The position numbers and the translations under genes are program-made. A model generated the notes under the pieces. It worked only from the letters and a program-made list of their open reading frames with translations. It had not been told where the DNA came from and made no database searches. From an uncultured Oscillospiraceae bacterium (GTDB taxonomy: Bacteria > Bacillota > Clostridia > Oscillospirales > Acutalibacteraceae), in the NCBI GenBank assembly GCA_900544715.1, contig UQWL01000011.1, forward strand, positions 11,741 to 75,740: a DNA stretch of 64,000 nt, written 5' to 3'. Shown here in pieces: positions 36,176 to 45,037 of this stretch (the first letter of the stretch is position 1; every line of letters starts with the position of its first letter).

Positions 36176-38062
36176 TCACGAGGCGGGATGCGCCATTCCT
36201 GCAAACTGGCTGTTGTAGAGCTCCGCATAAAAACCGCCCTGCTCCAGCAGGCCCGCATGTTGGCCCATTTCAACGATCCGGCCATGGTTCATTGCCAAAA
36301 TGAGATCCGCTGTGCGGATGGTGGAGAGCCGGTGCGCAATCACGAAGCAGGTGCGGTTTTGCATCAACTCCTGCATCGCCTTCTGGATGAGCACCTCCGT
36401 GCGGGTATCGACGGAGCTGGTCGCTTCATCGAGGATCAAAATGGCCGGATCGGCCAGGATGGCGCGTGCAATGGTCAACAGCTGCCGCTGGCCCTGCGAG
36501 AGGTTCATGCCTTCCTCTTCCAGAACCGTATCGTATCCGTCTGGCAGTGTATGGATGAAATGCGTCACCCGCGCCATACGCGCCGCCGCCTCTACCTCCT
36601 CCCGCGTTGCGCCGGGCCGGCCATAGGCGATGTTATCATAGATCGTGCCTTCAAAAAGCCAGGTATCTTGCAACACCATGCCGAACAGATGCCGCAGGTT
36701 TTCCCGGGAAAGCTCCCGGATATCGGCGCCGTCTACCGTAATCCGACCGCTATCCACATCGTAAAAACGCATGAGAAGATTGACAAGCGTGGTCTTGCCC
36801 GCCCCGGTGGGGCCGACGATGGCAACCAACTGCCCGGGCTTTGCCTCCAAATTCAAATCCTGAATCAGCGGTTTTTCCGGCAGATACTGAAAATCCACAT
36901 GCTCAAAGCGGACTTTCCCAACTTCCCCCCGCGCCTTTTCAATCGTGTGGAGCGGCTGCTCCGGAACCTCCTCTTCCTCATCGAGCAGCCGGAAAACGCG
37001 CTCCGCCGATGCGAGGGAGGATTGAATATTGTTTGCGATATTGCCCAGATCCGCGATCGGCTGGGTAAACATCTTCGAATACATGATAAACGAAGTCACG
37101 TCGCCCAGCGAGATGCTGCCGGAGAGAACATAACTCCCTCCTGCCACACAGATCAGAACATAGCTGATGTTATTGATAAAGCCCAAAAGCGGCATGATCG
37201 TGCCGGAGATAAACTGCGCCTTGCGGCTGACGCGGTATAATTCATCATTGATTTCGTCAAATTCCGCAATCGCATTCTGCTCATGGCCGAATACTTTGAC
37301 GATATTGTGGCCTGTATACATCTCCTCGATATGGCCGTTCAATTCACCCATGTGATCCCACTGGCGGCGGAAATAACGCCGGGAGTAGCGGGAGATCACG
37401 AATGTGACAACCAGGCAGGCCGGAAGAACGGAAATCGCGATCAGCGTCATTCGCCAGCTCACATAAAACATCATCCCCATCACAGAAATCAGCATCACCA
37501 GGGAGGATAAGATCTGCGTGAGGTTATTTTGCAGCGTATTGCTCACATTATCGATATCGTTCATAATGCGGCTGAGGATATCGCCCTTGGAATGACCGTC
37601 AAAGTAGCGAAGCGGCAGGCGGGAAAGCTTTTCATTCACCTGCTCGCGCATGGCACAGACCACCTTCTGCGTTACGCCCGCCATCGTATAGGCCTGCACA
37701 TAGCTGAAAACAGCGCTCATCCCAAACAACCCCGCGAGCAGCAGTAAAATCCGGCCGATTTTGCCAAAATTCATGGTGCCGCCTGAAAGCTTTACTTCCA
37801 CCTGCGCCTGAATCGCATCCACCGCGTCGCCCAAGAGCATGGGGCCAAACACCGTGACAAAAGTGCCAAGTACCGCCGTGACCAGCACGAGCAAGACGGC
37901 GGGCCAGAACGGTTGCAACAGGCCGAGCAGGCGCAGCGTTGTTCCGCGCACATCGCGCGGTCGCTCATTGGGCGGGCGGCGGTTTTTGCTGCGGTTATAA
38001 GCCTTCGCGCGCAGATTTCGGTTGGATTCCCTTGCCGGGCCGGCGGAGTGATGTTTGCTCAT
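36176..38062 (-). CDS. ABC exporter, canonical half (membrane and ATPase fused)
   Basis: 628 residues. Basic ~40-residue N-terminal extension, six-helix type I exporter membrane domain, then ATPase with GPTGAGKTT, signature NLSQGQRQ (second Gly kept, first Ser-Gln variant), Walker B LILDEATSS with the catalytic Glu, and IAHRLSTI. Works as a heterodimer with the adjacent upstream half; relatives (BmrCD, TM287/288, LmrCD) export drugs, lipids or peptides. Confidence 0.92.
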   Translation of the reverse strand: MSKHHSAGPARESNRNLRAKAYNRSKNRRPPNERPRDVRGTTLRLLGLLQPFWPAVLLVLVTAVLGTFVTVFGPMLLGDAVDAIQAQVEVKLSGGTMNFGKIGRILLLLAGLFGMSAVFSYVQAYTMAGVTQKVVCAMREQVNEKLSRLPLRYFDGHSKGDILSRIMNDIDNVSNTLQNNLTQILSSLVMLISVMGMMFYVSWRMTLIAISVLPACLVVTFVISRYSRRYFRRQWDHMGELNGHIEEMYTGHNIVKVFGHEQNAIAEFDEINDELYRVSRKAQFISGTIMPLLGFINNISYVLICVAGGSYVLSGSISLGDVTSFIMYSKMFTQPIADLGNIANNIQSSLASAERVFRLLDEEEEVPEQPLHTIEKARGEVGKVRFEHVDFQYLPEKPLIQDLNLEAKPGQLVAIVGPTGAGKTTLVNLLMRFYDVDSGRITVDGADIRELSRENLRHLFGMVLQDTWLFEGTIYDNIAYGRPGATREEVEAAARMARVTHFIHTLPDGYDTVLEEEGMNLSQGQRQLLTIARAILADPAILILDEATSSVDTRTEVLIQKAMQELMQNRTCFVIAHRLSTIRTADLILAMNHGRIVEMGQHAGLLEQGGFYAELYNSQFAGMAHPAS

Positions 38063-38100
38063 TCTTATGATTCATTCCTTTCCATAGGAGGCGCAAAACT

Positions 38101-38127
38101 CGTTTGAAAGGATCGATTCTTTCAAAC
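38101..38127 (-). other. Hairpin between the two ABC half-transporter genes
   Basis: CGTTTGAAAG / CTTTCAAACG stem with a GATCGATT loop, overlapping the last codons of the upstream half gene. No T run, so it may protect or process the mRNA, or tune expression of the second subunit. Confidence 0.5.
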
Positions 38128-39879
38128 GACCTCCTCCTTCGCCAGCTGGGATTCTACAATTTCCTGATAGACTCGGCAGTTCTCAAGCAGTTCACGATGC
38201 GTGCCAATTCCGGCCACCTTGCCCTCATCGAGCACAATGATCCGGTCGGCATCCAAAATCGTGCCCACGCGCTGAGCCACGATAATCAGGTTCGCATCCT
38301 TGAAATGCTCCCGGATCGCGGCTCTCAAGCGCGCGTCCGTGCGGAAATCGAGGGCGGAAAAGCTATCGTCAAAAATATAAAACTCCGCCGGGCGGATAAG
38401 CGCCCTGGCAATCGCAAGGCGCTGCTTCTGCCCGCCAGACAGGTTGGTGCCGCTTTGCGACACCATATCATAAAGCCCGTTGGGCAGCTTCTCGACAAAA
38501 GAACGCGCCTGCGCGATCTCCAGCGTTTGAAGCATTTCCTCCGGGGTTGCGTCCTCCTTGCCGTAGCGCAGATTATCCGCCACCGTCCCGCTGAACAGAA
38601 AGGCCTTTTGCGGGATAATGCCGATTTTGCGGTGCAGCACATCCTGCTCCTGCTCGCGGACATCCACGCCATCCACCAGCACGCGGCCGCCCGTCACATC
38701 ATAAAAGCGGGGGATTAAATTCACCAGCGTTGATTTGCCGCAGCCGGTACCGCCGACGATCGCCGTGACCTCCCCCGCACGCGCCTCAAAGCTGATATGG
38801 CTGAGCACTGGCTCCTGCGCCCCCGGGTAGGAAAAGGAAACATTTTCAAAAACGAGATGTCCGCTCTCCCTTTTTGCCGGCGCCTTCGGGGCCTGCGGCT
38901 CCAAAATCATCGGCTCCAGATCGAGCACCTCAGCGATCCTGCGCGCGGAAATCTCCGCGCGCGGCACCATAATGAAGAGGGAAACCGCCATCACAAGGGC
39001 AAAAATAATCATCAGCAGATAGAGCACAAACGCCTGCAAATTGCCCACCGTGCCCGCGATCTGAGCCGCCTGCGTGGCAGGGTTAAAGGAATCCACCTGC
39101 TTACTGCCCACCCAGACGAGGGTGATAATCGTGCCATAGAGCAGCATCATCGCAATCGGAATCAGGGCGGCAAACATCCGGTTGATGCGCAGCGCCGTGC
39201 CCGTGAGCTCGCGGTTTGCATCTCCAAAACGGCCATCCTCATAATCCGAGCGGTTGAAGGCGCGGATCACGCGGATGCCGCTGAGCTTCTCCCGCACTAC
39301 CTGGTTGAGGCGGTCTGTTTTCTTCTGCATCACATCGAACATCGGCATCACTTTTTTGACGATGACGAGCGCAATTGCCACAATAATAGGCAGCAAAAGA
39401 AAGATAATCATGCTCAGCCGCTTATTCATGATAAACGACATGATAACCCCGCCGATCATCATCAGCGGCGCGCTGATCACGTTGCGCAGCACCATGAGCA
39501 CCATATCCTGAATCTGACGGATATCGTTGGTAGAGCGTGTGATAAGCGACGGTGTGCCAATTTTATCGATATCACTTTGGGACAGGCTTTCCACCTTATA
39601 AAACACAGCCTTGCGCAGTTCCCGCCCAAAACCCGTGGAGACCTTGCTGGAGCATGCGCTTGCCAGGATGCTCACCAGCACGCCCACGGCGGAAATAGCC
39701 AGCATGATGGCGCCGACCCGCCATATGTAGCTAAGCTCGCCGCGCGTAATTCCTTCATTGATGATATCCGCCATCATTGACGGCAGGATCAGCTGCGAAA
39801 GGGAGTGCAGCAAAACCAGAAACACCGTCAGGATAGCCGCTGTACGGTAGGGGCTGAGATATTTGAGCACCTTACGCAA
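38122..39879 (-). CDS. ABC exporter, non-canonical half with degenerate Walker B
   Basis: 586 residues from a TTG start at 39879 that has AAAGGAGG eight bases upstream; the ATG frame from 40044 adds an unrelated N-terminus. Membrane domain starts RKVLKYLSPYRTAAIL. ATPase: GGTGCGKST, NLSGGQKQ and FIFDDSFSALD-type Walker B in which the catalytic Glu is Asp. This is the hallmark of the inactive-site subunit of heterodimeric exporters. First gene of the pair. Confidence 0.9.
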   Translation of the reverse strand: MRKVLKYLSPYRTAAILTVFLVLLHSLSQLILPSMMADIINEGITRGELSYIWRVGAIMLAISAVGVLVSILASACSSKVSTGFGRELRKAVFYKVESLSQSDIDKIGTPSLITRSTNDIRQIQDMVLMVLRNVISAPLMMIGGVIMSFIMNKRLSMIIFLLLPIIVAIALVIVKKVMPMFDVMQKKTDRLNQVVREKLSGIRVIRAFNRSDYEDGRFGDANRELTGTALRINRMFAALIPIAMMLLYGTIITLVWVGSKQVDSFNPATQAAQIAGTVGNLQAFVLYLLMIIFALVMAVSLFIMVPRAEISARRIAEVLDLEPMILEPQAPKAPAKRESGHLVFENVSFSYPGAQEPVLSHISFEARAGEVTAIVGGTGCGKSTLVNLIPRFYDVTGGRVLVDGVDVREQEQDVLHRKIGIIPQKAFLFSGTVADNLRYGKEDATPEEMLQTLEIAQARSFVEKLPNGLYDMVSQSGTNLSGGQKQRLAIARALIRPAEFYIFDDSFSALDFRTDARLRAAIREHFKDANLIIVAQRVGTILDADRIIVLDEGKVAGIGTHRELLENCRVYQEIVESQLAKEEVV

Positions 39880-40047
39880 GCAGTTGCCCTCCTTTATATT
39901 CCATGAGGAACGCCGGATCAGCCACAGGGATTCCGGCTTATTTGATATATGTTCTTTCTCCCATAGTATACCAACTTCTTTTTCAGAATTCAATGAGAAA
40001 GACACATGAAAATATTGTTCGACAAAATAAAAACGACATGCCAAAAA

Positions 40048-40215
40048 TCAGCGTATTCCACCGGCTCCGAAGCTGCGGGAGAGAATCAAAAGTTCAACGA
40101 GCGACTTTCGAAAATTATCCCTTGCTTTTTTAACAGCGGTCTCCTCCGGGATAGGGGTGTGTACTTTCCCCGCCCTGCAACGTGCCAAGGCTTCCTGCAT
40201 TTTTTGTTTGATCAT
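40048..40215 (-). CDS. Small 55-residue protein upstream of the ABC pair
   Basis: MIKQKMQEALARCRAGKVHTP... ending FGAGGIR; basic and helical. Supported by a perfect AAGGAG nine bases before the ATG and by its place between a TATAAT (40339-40334, minus strand) and the ABC genes. No family recognised; could be a leader peptide or a small regulator. Confidence 0.4.
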   Translation of the reverse strand: MIKQKMQEALARCRAGKVHTPIPEETAVKKARDNFRKSLVELLILSRSFGAGGIR

Positions 40216-40408
40216 TTTCATCAGCTCCTTTTTTATTCAGAATGACAGCTGTGTCACTCTCATCCAAAATCATGCCGGTTTCCGCCTCCTCTTCCGATTT
40301 GTCTTCAAAGGCCATTGAACACAAGCCTATTTTATTATACTGTCTTAAAAATATCAAGTAGCCGAAGTGTATCGCCTTTTTATTTCCCTATACTATTATC
40401 ATGTAAAT

Positions 40409-40416
40409 GATATAAT
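40409..40416 (+). promoter_or_regulatory. Extended -10 promoter of the small XRE gene
   Basis: TG-A-TATAAT (TATAAT 40411-40416), 17 bases before the ATG; GTAGGG is the ribosome site. The -35 region is weak. The same GATATAATG string recurs at 40721-40729. Confidence 0.5.
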
Positions 40417-40433
40417 GATAGGTAGGGATTCTC

Positions 40434-40673
40434 ATGTACTTGAATGAAGCTGTTGCGAAACGAATAAAGGAACTTTGCAAAGATCGCTCCATGACACAAT
40501 ATCAGTTGTATATCGCGAGCGGGGTTCCGCAATCTACGCTTAGTACAATTATGAGCTGCTCATACCCCAGTATGAAACTTCGCATTATTTATGAAATCTG
40601 CGAAGGCTTTGGCATTACGCTAGAAGAATTCTTCCACTCCCCATTATTTAAACGTGAAAATCTAGAAGATTAA
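40434..40673 (+). CDS. Small XRE family HTH regulator
   Basis: 79 residues that are essentially one Cro/C1 helix-turn-helix: VAKRIKELCKDRSMTQYQLYIASGVPQSTLSTIM, followed by ICEGFGITLEEFFHSPLF. No other domain. Typical of stand-alone regulators in Clostridia; it lies divergently from the ABC exporter and may control it (inference). Confidence 0.85.
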   Translation: MYLNEAVAKRIKELCKDRSMTQYQLYIASGVPQSTLSTIMSCSYPSMKLRIIYEICEGFGITLEEFFHSPLFKRENLED

Positions 40674-40935
40674 TTCGGCCATTATTTTTTGCACTTTTTC
40701 AGGGTAAAATCCAAAATAGTGATATAATGGTGTAGAAATGGTGAATTGTTTTTCCATGTAATACCTTCACAAAGAGAATCAAAAAGCCTTTGCTCTTTTC
40801 TAATGATTGTAATACATAATATGATTTGATGCAGACAAGACTAGAGCATTTTGCTCCAGAATAAAGACACTGGCGGATAAAATTTGAAAAAGGATAATAC
40901 GGGCGAACACAGACATGCCGCCCCTGCTTTACAAC
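40674..40935. other. Gene-free stretch between the XRE gene and the crp remnant
   Basis: Contains an extended -10 element TGATATAAT at 40720-40728 without a following gene and a weak AGCATTTTGCT hairpin at about 40846. No open frame longer than about 20 codons is convincing. Confidence 0.4.
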
Positions 40936-41153
40936 TCATTCCCATTGTGATCCGCCTTCAGGCAAAAAGCGATTATGGGTTACCATCAGGAGGCCCTCCC
41001 GCTGCATTTTCCCCAATTCATTCGACAGGGCGCTGCGGTCAACGCTCAGGTAATCCGCCAGCTGCTGGCGGTTAAACGGGATCGAAAAGGCCTGGCTGCC
41101 GCAATGCGCCGCCTGAAATGATAAATAGGACTGCACCCGTCCACGTATGGTTT
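40936..41153 (-). pseudogene. C-terminal fragment of a Crp/Fnr family regulator
   Basis: About 70 residues: TIRGRVQSYLSF, then SIPFNRQQLADYLSVDRSALSNELGKMQREGLL. This is the winged-helix DNA-binding end of clostridial Crp/Fnr regulators. The ~150-residue cyclic-nucleotide-like sensor domain and the start are missing; homology ends at about 41153, where the opposite-strand cupin fragment begins. Confidence 0.75.
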
Positions 41154-41317
41154 TGGAGGGTGGCAGCCAATTTACGGTAGACGGCAAAATCCATCTCTGC
41201 AAGGCGGGCGTTGCGCTGATGATGCCGGCCCAAAAGCCGCATTTCGTCTATGCGCCGGAAGCGTTTAACATGCTGCTGACCGTTATTTTTCCCCTGGAAG
41301 ATCCTTCAATCCGCTGA
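41147..41317 (+). pseudogene. C-terminal fragment of a cupin protein
   Basis: MVLEGGSQFTVDGKIHLCKAG followed by MMPAQKPHFVYAPEAFNMLLTVIFP is the second half of a single-domain cupin (G-x5-P-x-x-P-H-type motif retained). The first cupin motif is absent. Its 5' end coincides with the truncated end of the crp fragment. Confidence 0.65.
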
Positions 41318-41334
41318 AAGCAAAAAATGAAAAA

Positions 41335-41369
41335 GGCATGCAGGCTGTTTTTCAGCCTGCATGTCTTTT
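41335..41369. terminator. Bidirectional terminator at the end of the kor operon
   Basis: ATGCAGGCTG / CAGCCTGCAT with a five-T loop and a T-rich flank; lies between the cupin remnant and the convergent korC stop. Confidence 0.75.
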
Positions 41370-41389
41370 CTTCATACTTGTAATGAATT

Positions 41390-41929
41390 TTATTCCACGT
41401 ATTCTGCACCGAGGCGGACCGCTTCCATATTCTTAGCTACCAGGTGTTGTTTTTTCGCGGGGACGATCTTCTGGAGTGTTTTCTCCATTGTTTCGATCGT
41501 GCAGAAGCTGGTGGTTGCCATGAGCTTGCCCATCAGGATGATATTGGCAAGGCCTTTGAGGCCGTTTTCCTCCGCCATCGCAGTGGCAGGCACATAGTGA
41601 ACGTCGATATCCGTGCGATCCGTTTTCTTCTCGATCAAGGCGCTGTCTACGATCACGGTGCCGCCGGGCACGACCTTGTCGATGAACTTATCGAAGGAGG
41701 GCAGGTTCATCACGATCAGCGCGTTGGGTGTATTAACCAGCGGGGAGCAGATCTGCTCATCGGAGATACAGACGCTACAGTTCGCGGTGCCGCCGCGCAT
41801 CTCCGGGCCATAGGATGGCAGCCAGGAAACCTGTTTATCATCGTAAAGGCCCGCGTAGGCGATCACCTTGCCCATGAAGAGGATGCCCTGCCCGCCAAAA
41901 CCGGCGAGGATTGCATTCATATCACGCAT
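41390..41929 (-). CDS. korC: 2-oxoacid:ferredoxin oxidoreductase gamma subunit
   Basis: 179 residues. ILAGFGGQGILFMGKVIAYAG is the gamma-subunit signature; SWLPSYGPEMRGGTANC follows. Start at 41929 has AGGAGG nine bases upstream and overlaps korB by 8 bases. Part of the KorDABC/Vor complex that oxidatively decarboxylates 2-oxoacids to acyl-CoA with reduction of ferredoxin. Confidence 0.9.
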   Translation of the reverse strand: MRDMNAILAGFGGQGILFMGKVIAYAGLYDDKQVSWLPSYGPEMRGGTANCSVCISDEQICSPLVNTPNALIVMNLPSFDKFIDKVVPGGTVIVDSALIEKKTDRTDIDVHYVPATAMAEENGLKGLANIILMGKLMATTSFCTIETMEKTLQKIVPAKKQHLVAKNMEAVRLGAEYVE

Positions 41930-42686
41930 TGTCGGCCACCTCCTCATCAGTGGTTTTATCCTTATAAACGCCTAATGGATAATACGGAAGCATGTTTTCA
42001 CGCAGCCACTCAAGCGCCTCGTTGGGAGCCAAGCCCCAGTTGGTCGGGCAAGCAGAAATCACCTCGACGATTGTAAATCCCTTACCTGCAATCTGCGTTT
42101 CAAAGGCCTTCTTGATCGCCTTCTTCGCGCGGTTGACATTCTTTACGCAGTCAACGCTTACGCGCTCCGCATAGGCAACGCCGTCCAAAGTGGAAAGCAT
42201 TTCACACACATGCACCGGATAACCCGCCGTTTTCACGTCACGGCCATAGGGTGTGGTCTGTGTGACCTGACCGGGCAGGGAGGTCGGCGCCATCTGGCCG
42301 CCCGTCATGCCATAGATCGCATTGTTGACGAAAATCACGGTGATATTCTCGCCACGAGTGGCGGAGTGCACCGTTTCAGCCGTGCCGATGGCGGCCAAGT
42401 CGCCGTCACCCTGATAGGTGAACACAACGTTTTCCGGCAGGGCGCGCTTGATGCCGGTCGCTACGGCCGGAGCACGGCCGTGCGGCGCTTCGATCACGTC
42501 GCATCCAAAATAATCATACGCCATAACGGCGCAGCCCACCGGCGCAACGCCGACGGTTTTTCCCTCTACGCCCAGTTCATCCAGACATTCTGCCACAAGG
42601 CGGTGGATAATGCCGTGCGTGCAACCCGGGCAATAATGCGTCGGGACATCCAGCAATGCATGGGGCCTTTTATATGTAGCAGCCAT
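41922..42686 (-). CDS. korB: 2-oxoacid:ferredoxin oxidoreductase beta subunit (thiamine diphosphate binding)
   Basis: 254 residues. YCPGCTHGIIHRLVAE at the N-terminus and GDGDLAAIGTAETVHSATRGENITVIFVNNAIYGMTGGQ, in pieces, give the thiamine diphosphate/Mg site (GDGD...NN). ATG shares a base with the korA stop (TAATG). Contains the catalytic cofactor site of the complex. Confidence 0.93.
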   Translation of the reverse strand: MAATYKRPHALLDVPTHYCPGCTHGIIHRLVAECLDELGVEGKTVGVAPVGCAVMAYDYFGCDVIEAPHGRAPAVATGIKRALPENVVFTYQGDGDLAAIGTAETVHSATRGENITVIFVNNAIYGMTGGQMAPTSLPGQVTQTTPYGRDVKTAGYPVHVCEMLSTLDGVAYAERVSVDCVKNVNRAKKAIKKAFETQIAGKGFTIVEVISACPTNWGLAPNEALEWLRENMLPYYPLGVYKDKTTDEEVADNA

Positions 42687-43753
42687 TACTGATTACCTCC
42701 TGTGAGCTTATGAATCTCTGCCAGAACCTCAGCGGGCGTCGGGATAATACCGCCGGTCCGGCCAAAGAAGGAAACGGGGACTGCGCAGTTGACCGCAAGG
42801 CGGACATCATCCACCATCTGGCCCATGCTCATCTCCACACAGAGAAAAGCCTTTGTGTGAGCCGCTGCCTTCTGAAGTGCCTTTTTCGGGAAGGGCCAGA
42901 GCGTGATGGGGCGGATCAAGCCAACCTTGACGCCCTCCTCGCGCGCCTGACGGACAGCCGCCTTGGCAATACGGGCAGAAGCGCCGTAGGCGACGACGAT
43001 ATATTCCGCATCGTCCACAAGGTATTCCTCCACCATTGGCTCCTTCTCCTCAATCAGCTTGTAGCGCTCAAAACGGGCAACAACCAGCTCCTCCAAATCC
43101 TTAGCCTGGAGGTAAAGGGAGTTGATAATATTATGCTTGCGCTCATTGTTGTGGCCGCAAACAGCCCAAGGCTTCTTGGGCAAGGGCTTCTGCTCGTCGG
43201 AAATCTCCATTTCCACCGGCTCCATCATCTGGCCGAGCATACCATCCGCCAGAATCATTGCGGGCATGCGGTATTCATCCGCCTTATCAAAGGCGCGGGA
43301 AACGAGATCCACCATCTCCTGCACGGAGTTGGGCGCAAACACGAGCACGTGCAGATCGCCGTGGCCAGGCGCCTTGGTCGCCTGCCAGTAATCCGACTGG
43401 GAGGGCTGAATACCGCCCAGGCCCGGGCCACCGCGCTGGACGTTGATGATGAGCCCAGGCAGGTCGGAGCCGCACATATAAGAAATCGCCTCAGATTTCA
43501 AGCTAATTCCGGGAGAGGACGAAGAGGTCATTGCGCGCACGCCGGCCGCAGCCGCGCCCTGCACCATGTTAATGGCCGCAAGCTCGCTCTCCGCCTGGAG
43601 ATAAGTGCCGCCGATTTTGGGCATCCGCTTGGCCATATAGGCCGCGACCTCTGTCTGCGGGGTAATCGGGTAACCGAAGAAATGGCGGCAGCCTGCCTGG
43701 ATGGCGGCTTCCGCGAGGGCTTCATTGCCCTTCATCAATACTTTCTGCGCCAA
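42686..43753 (-). CDS. korA: 2-oxoacid:ferredoxin oxidoreductase alpha subunit (KorA/VorB type)
   Basis: 355 residues. GNEALAEAAIQAGCRHFFGYPITPQTEV and MTSSSSPGISLKSEAISY are the pyrimidine-domain signatures. Close relatives are annotated both as 2-oxoglutarate (Kor) and 3-methyl-2-oxobutanoate (VorB) oxidoreductase; the substrate cannot be settled from sequence alone. Confidence 0.92.
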   Translation of the reverse strand: MAQKVLMKGNEALAEAAIQAGCRHFFGYPITPQTEVAAYMAKRMPKIGGTYLQAESELAAINMVQGAAAAGVRAMTSSSSPGISLKSEAISYMCGSDLPGLIINVQRGGPGLGGIQPSQSDYWQATKAPGHGDLHVLVFAPNSVQEMVDLVSRAFDKADEYRMPAMILADGMLGQMMEPVEMEISDEQKPLPKKPWAVCGHNNERKHNIINSLYLQAKDLEELVVARFERYKLIEEKEPMVEEYLVDDAEYIVVAYGASARIAKAAVRQAREEGVKVGLIRPITLWPFPKKALQKAAAHTKAFLCVEMSMGQMVDDVRLAVNCAVPVSFFGRTGGIIPTPAEVLAEIHKLTGGNQ

Positions 43754-43763
43754 TGAAATTCAC

Positions 43764-43970
43764 TCACCTTTCCACTGTAATTGCACAATCCGGGCACATC
43801 GTATAGCATGCCGCGCATCCGATGCACTGCTCGATATCGATCACGCATGCGGGATGATATCCCTTTGCGTTGAGCTTGTCGGCCGAAAGCGCAATGATAT
43901 GCTTCGGGCAAGCGGCGACGCACAGCTCGCAGCCTTTGCAGACATTTGCGCCGATGGTTACTTTCGCCAT
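43764..43970 (-). CDS. korD: Ferredoxin-type delta subunit of the 2-oxoacid oxidoreductase
   Basis: 68 residues with two [4Fe-4S] motifs, CKGCELCVAACP and CIGCAACYTMCP. Passes electrons from the thiamine/flavin-free core to free ferredoxin. Ten bases before korA; GGAGG lies about 6 bases upstream of its start. Confidence 0.93.
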   Translation of the reverse strand: MAKVTIGANVCKGCELCVAACPKHIIALSADKLNAKGYHPACVIDIEQCIGCAACYTMCPDCAITVER

Positions 43971-44013
43971 GATCTTTTTCCTCCAATCACACTCTATCTC
44001 ATAAAAATATGTT

Positions 44014-44700
44014 TTACATCAATGGTTCAGCCCACGGGGGCTGCACCAGAAGCTCCACCGGGAAAAGATTCTCCACCTTCCCCTTCAGCGCTTCATACAA
44101 GGCCCGCGGCGCCGTGGTCATCACAAGCGGCAGGCCGGCCTCCCGCGCCGCCTCCTGCGCATAGGGCAAAGAGGCCAGAATATCCTCCGCCGTGGTAAGC
44201 GACGACAGATGGGAATTATTCACCACCCCTGTGGCCTTTAAACGGGAGGCGCCTTCCACCTCACGCAGGAGGGCAACCGCCTCTTCCGGCGTTTCGACGA
44301 GCTTGCGATATTGGTTGACGACATAGAGCATCTCGCAGCCACCGGCCGCTTCGATCTGCCGTTTGAACCGGCCCAAGGCCGCCGCGCCCGCGTCATCCCC
44401 GCCGACGTCAATCACCACATGGCCCTCCGGCCGATCGAAGATGGAAAAAATCTCCGCGTTGATCTGCGGAGCATCGATGGTTGTGCCCGCACTGTGCGGG
44501 CAGATAACTCGGATGCCCTTCTTTTCGAGCACTTCTTGATAATCGGCCGTGCGAAAGTAGGGGTTGACAATGTCGAGATCCGCTACCGTGACCGTCTCGC
44601 CCCGCTCGCGCAGAGTAAGCGCCAGATTCAGCGCGAGATTGGTTTTGCCACAGCCGTAGTGCCCGCAAATGATATGAATGCGGTGTTCGATCCTTACCAC
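44014..44700 (-). CDS. CobQ/MinD-like P-loop ATPase, first gene of the kor operon
   Basis: 228 residues. IICGHYGCGKTNLALNLA is a variant deviant-Walker P-loop, VADLDIVNPYFR a switch-like segment, and VIDVGGDDAGAAALG a Walker B-like element, as in the SIMIBI class. The start is GTG at 44700 with a poor ribosome site. It sits directly before korD, so a role in maturation or iron-sulfur loading of the complex is a reasonable guess, unproven. Confidence 0.8.
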   Translation of the reverse strand: MVRIEHRIHIICGHYGCGKTNLALNLALTLRERGETVTVADLDIVNPYFRTADYQEVLEKKGIRVICPHSAGTTIDAPQINAEIFSIFDRPEGHVVIDVGGDDAGAAALGRFKRQIEAAGGCEMLYVVNQYRKLVETPEEAVALLREVEGASRLKATGVVNNSHLSSLTTAEDILASLPYAQEAAREAGLPLVMTTAPRALYEALKGKVENLFPVELLVQPPWAEPLM

Positions 44701-44723
44701 CCCCTGATGAATAATTATTAAAA

Positions 44724-44752
44724 ATTATAACACCTTTTTCCGGCTGATACAA
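44724..44752 (-). promoter_or_regulatory. Sigma-A promoter of the kor operon
   Basis: Minus strand TTGTAT (44752-44747) and TATAAT (44729-44724), 17-base spacing, 23 bases before the GTG start. Confidence 0.75.
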
Positions 44753-44840
44753 TATTGCGCCCGCTTCCAAATATAGAGAAAAGGAGGTGGGAAACGCGGG
44801 CGGTTTTGTGCAATAAAGCGGCAAAGAGGGCGAATTTGCA

Positions 44841-44883
44841 TAAAAAAGGCGCGCTGCGGAATCAATGAATCCACAACGCGCCT
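44841..44883 (-). terminator. Terminator of the downstream GNAT gene
   Basis: AGGCGCG / CGCGCCT stem with an inner TGGATT/GATTCCG-like pairing; six T follow on the minus strand. It lies about 155 bases beyond the GNAT stop codon. The rest of 44753-45037 holds an AAGGAGG at 44781 with no usable frame behind it. Confidence 0.7.
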
Positions 44884-45037
44884 CGATAAAGAAACAAATA
44901 TTTACATGCTATAGGTATATTGGGCGAAATACAATCCGATCGGTTGTGCAGTCCACGCATCTTTTTCTACCACACTTGATTAAAATTCAAAGTGCGTTAA
45001 ACTGTGTGTCCGCTTATATGGAACTTCATTGATGTTT

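Noticed and set aside
40130..40312. Acidic 60-codon frame starting MAFEDKSEEEAE upstream of the ABC exporter
   Set aside because: No ribosome site, only about 15 bases from the predicted transcript start, and it overlaps the better-supported 55-codon frame in another register.
41922..43753. Assigning the kor genes to one substrate (2-oxoglutarate or 3-methyl-2-oxobutanoate)
   Set aside because: Alpha and beta subunits of both enzymes share the visible motifs; sequence alone does not decide.
44779..44830. Perfect AAAGGAGG at 44779-44787 on the plus strand
   Set aside because: No start codon with an open frame follows at suitable distance; judged coincidental.
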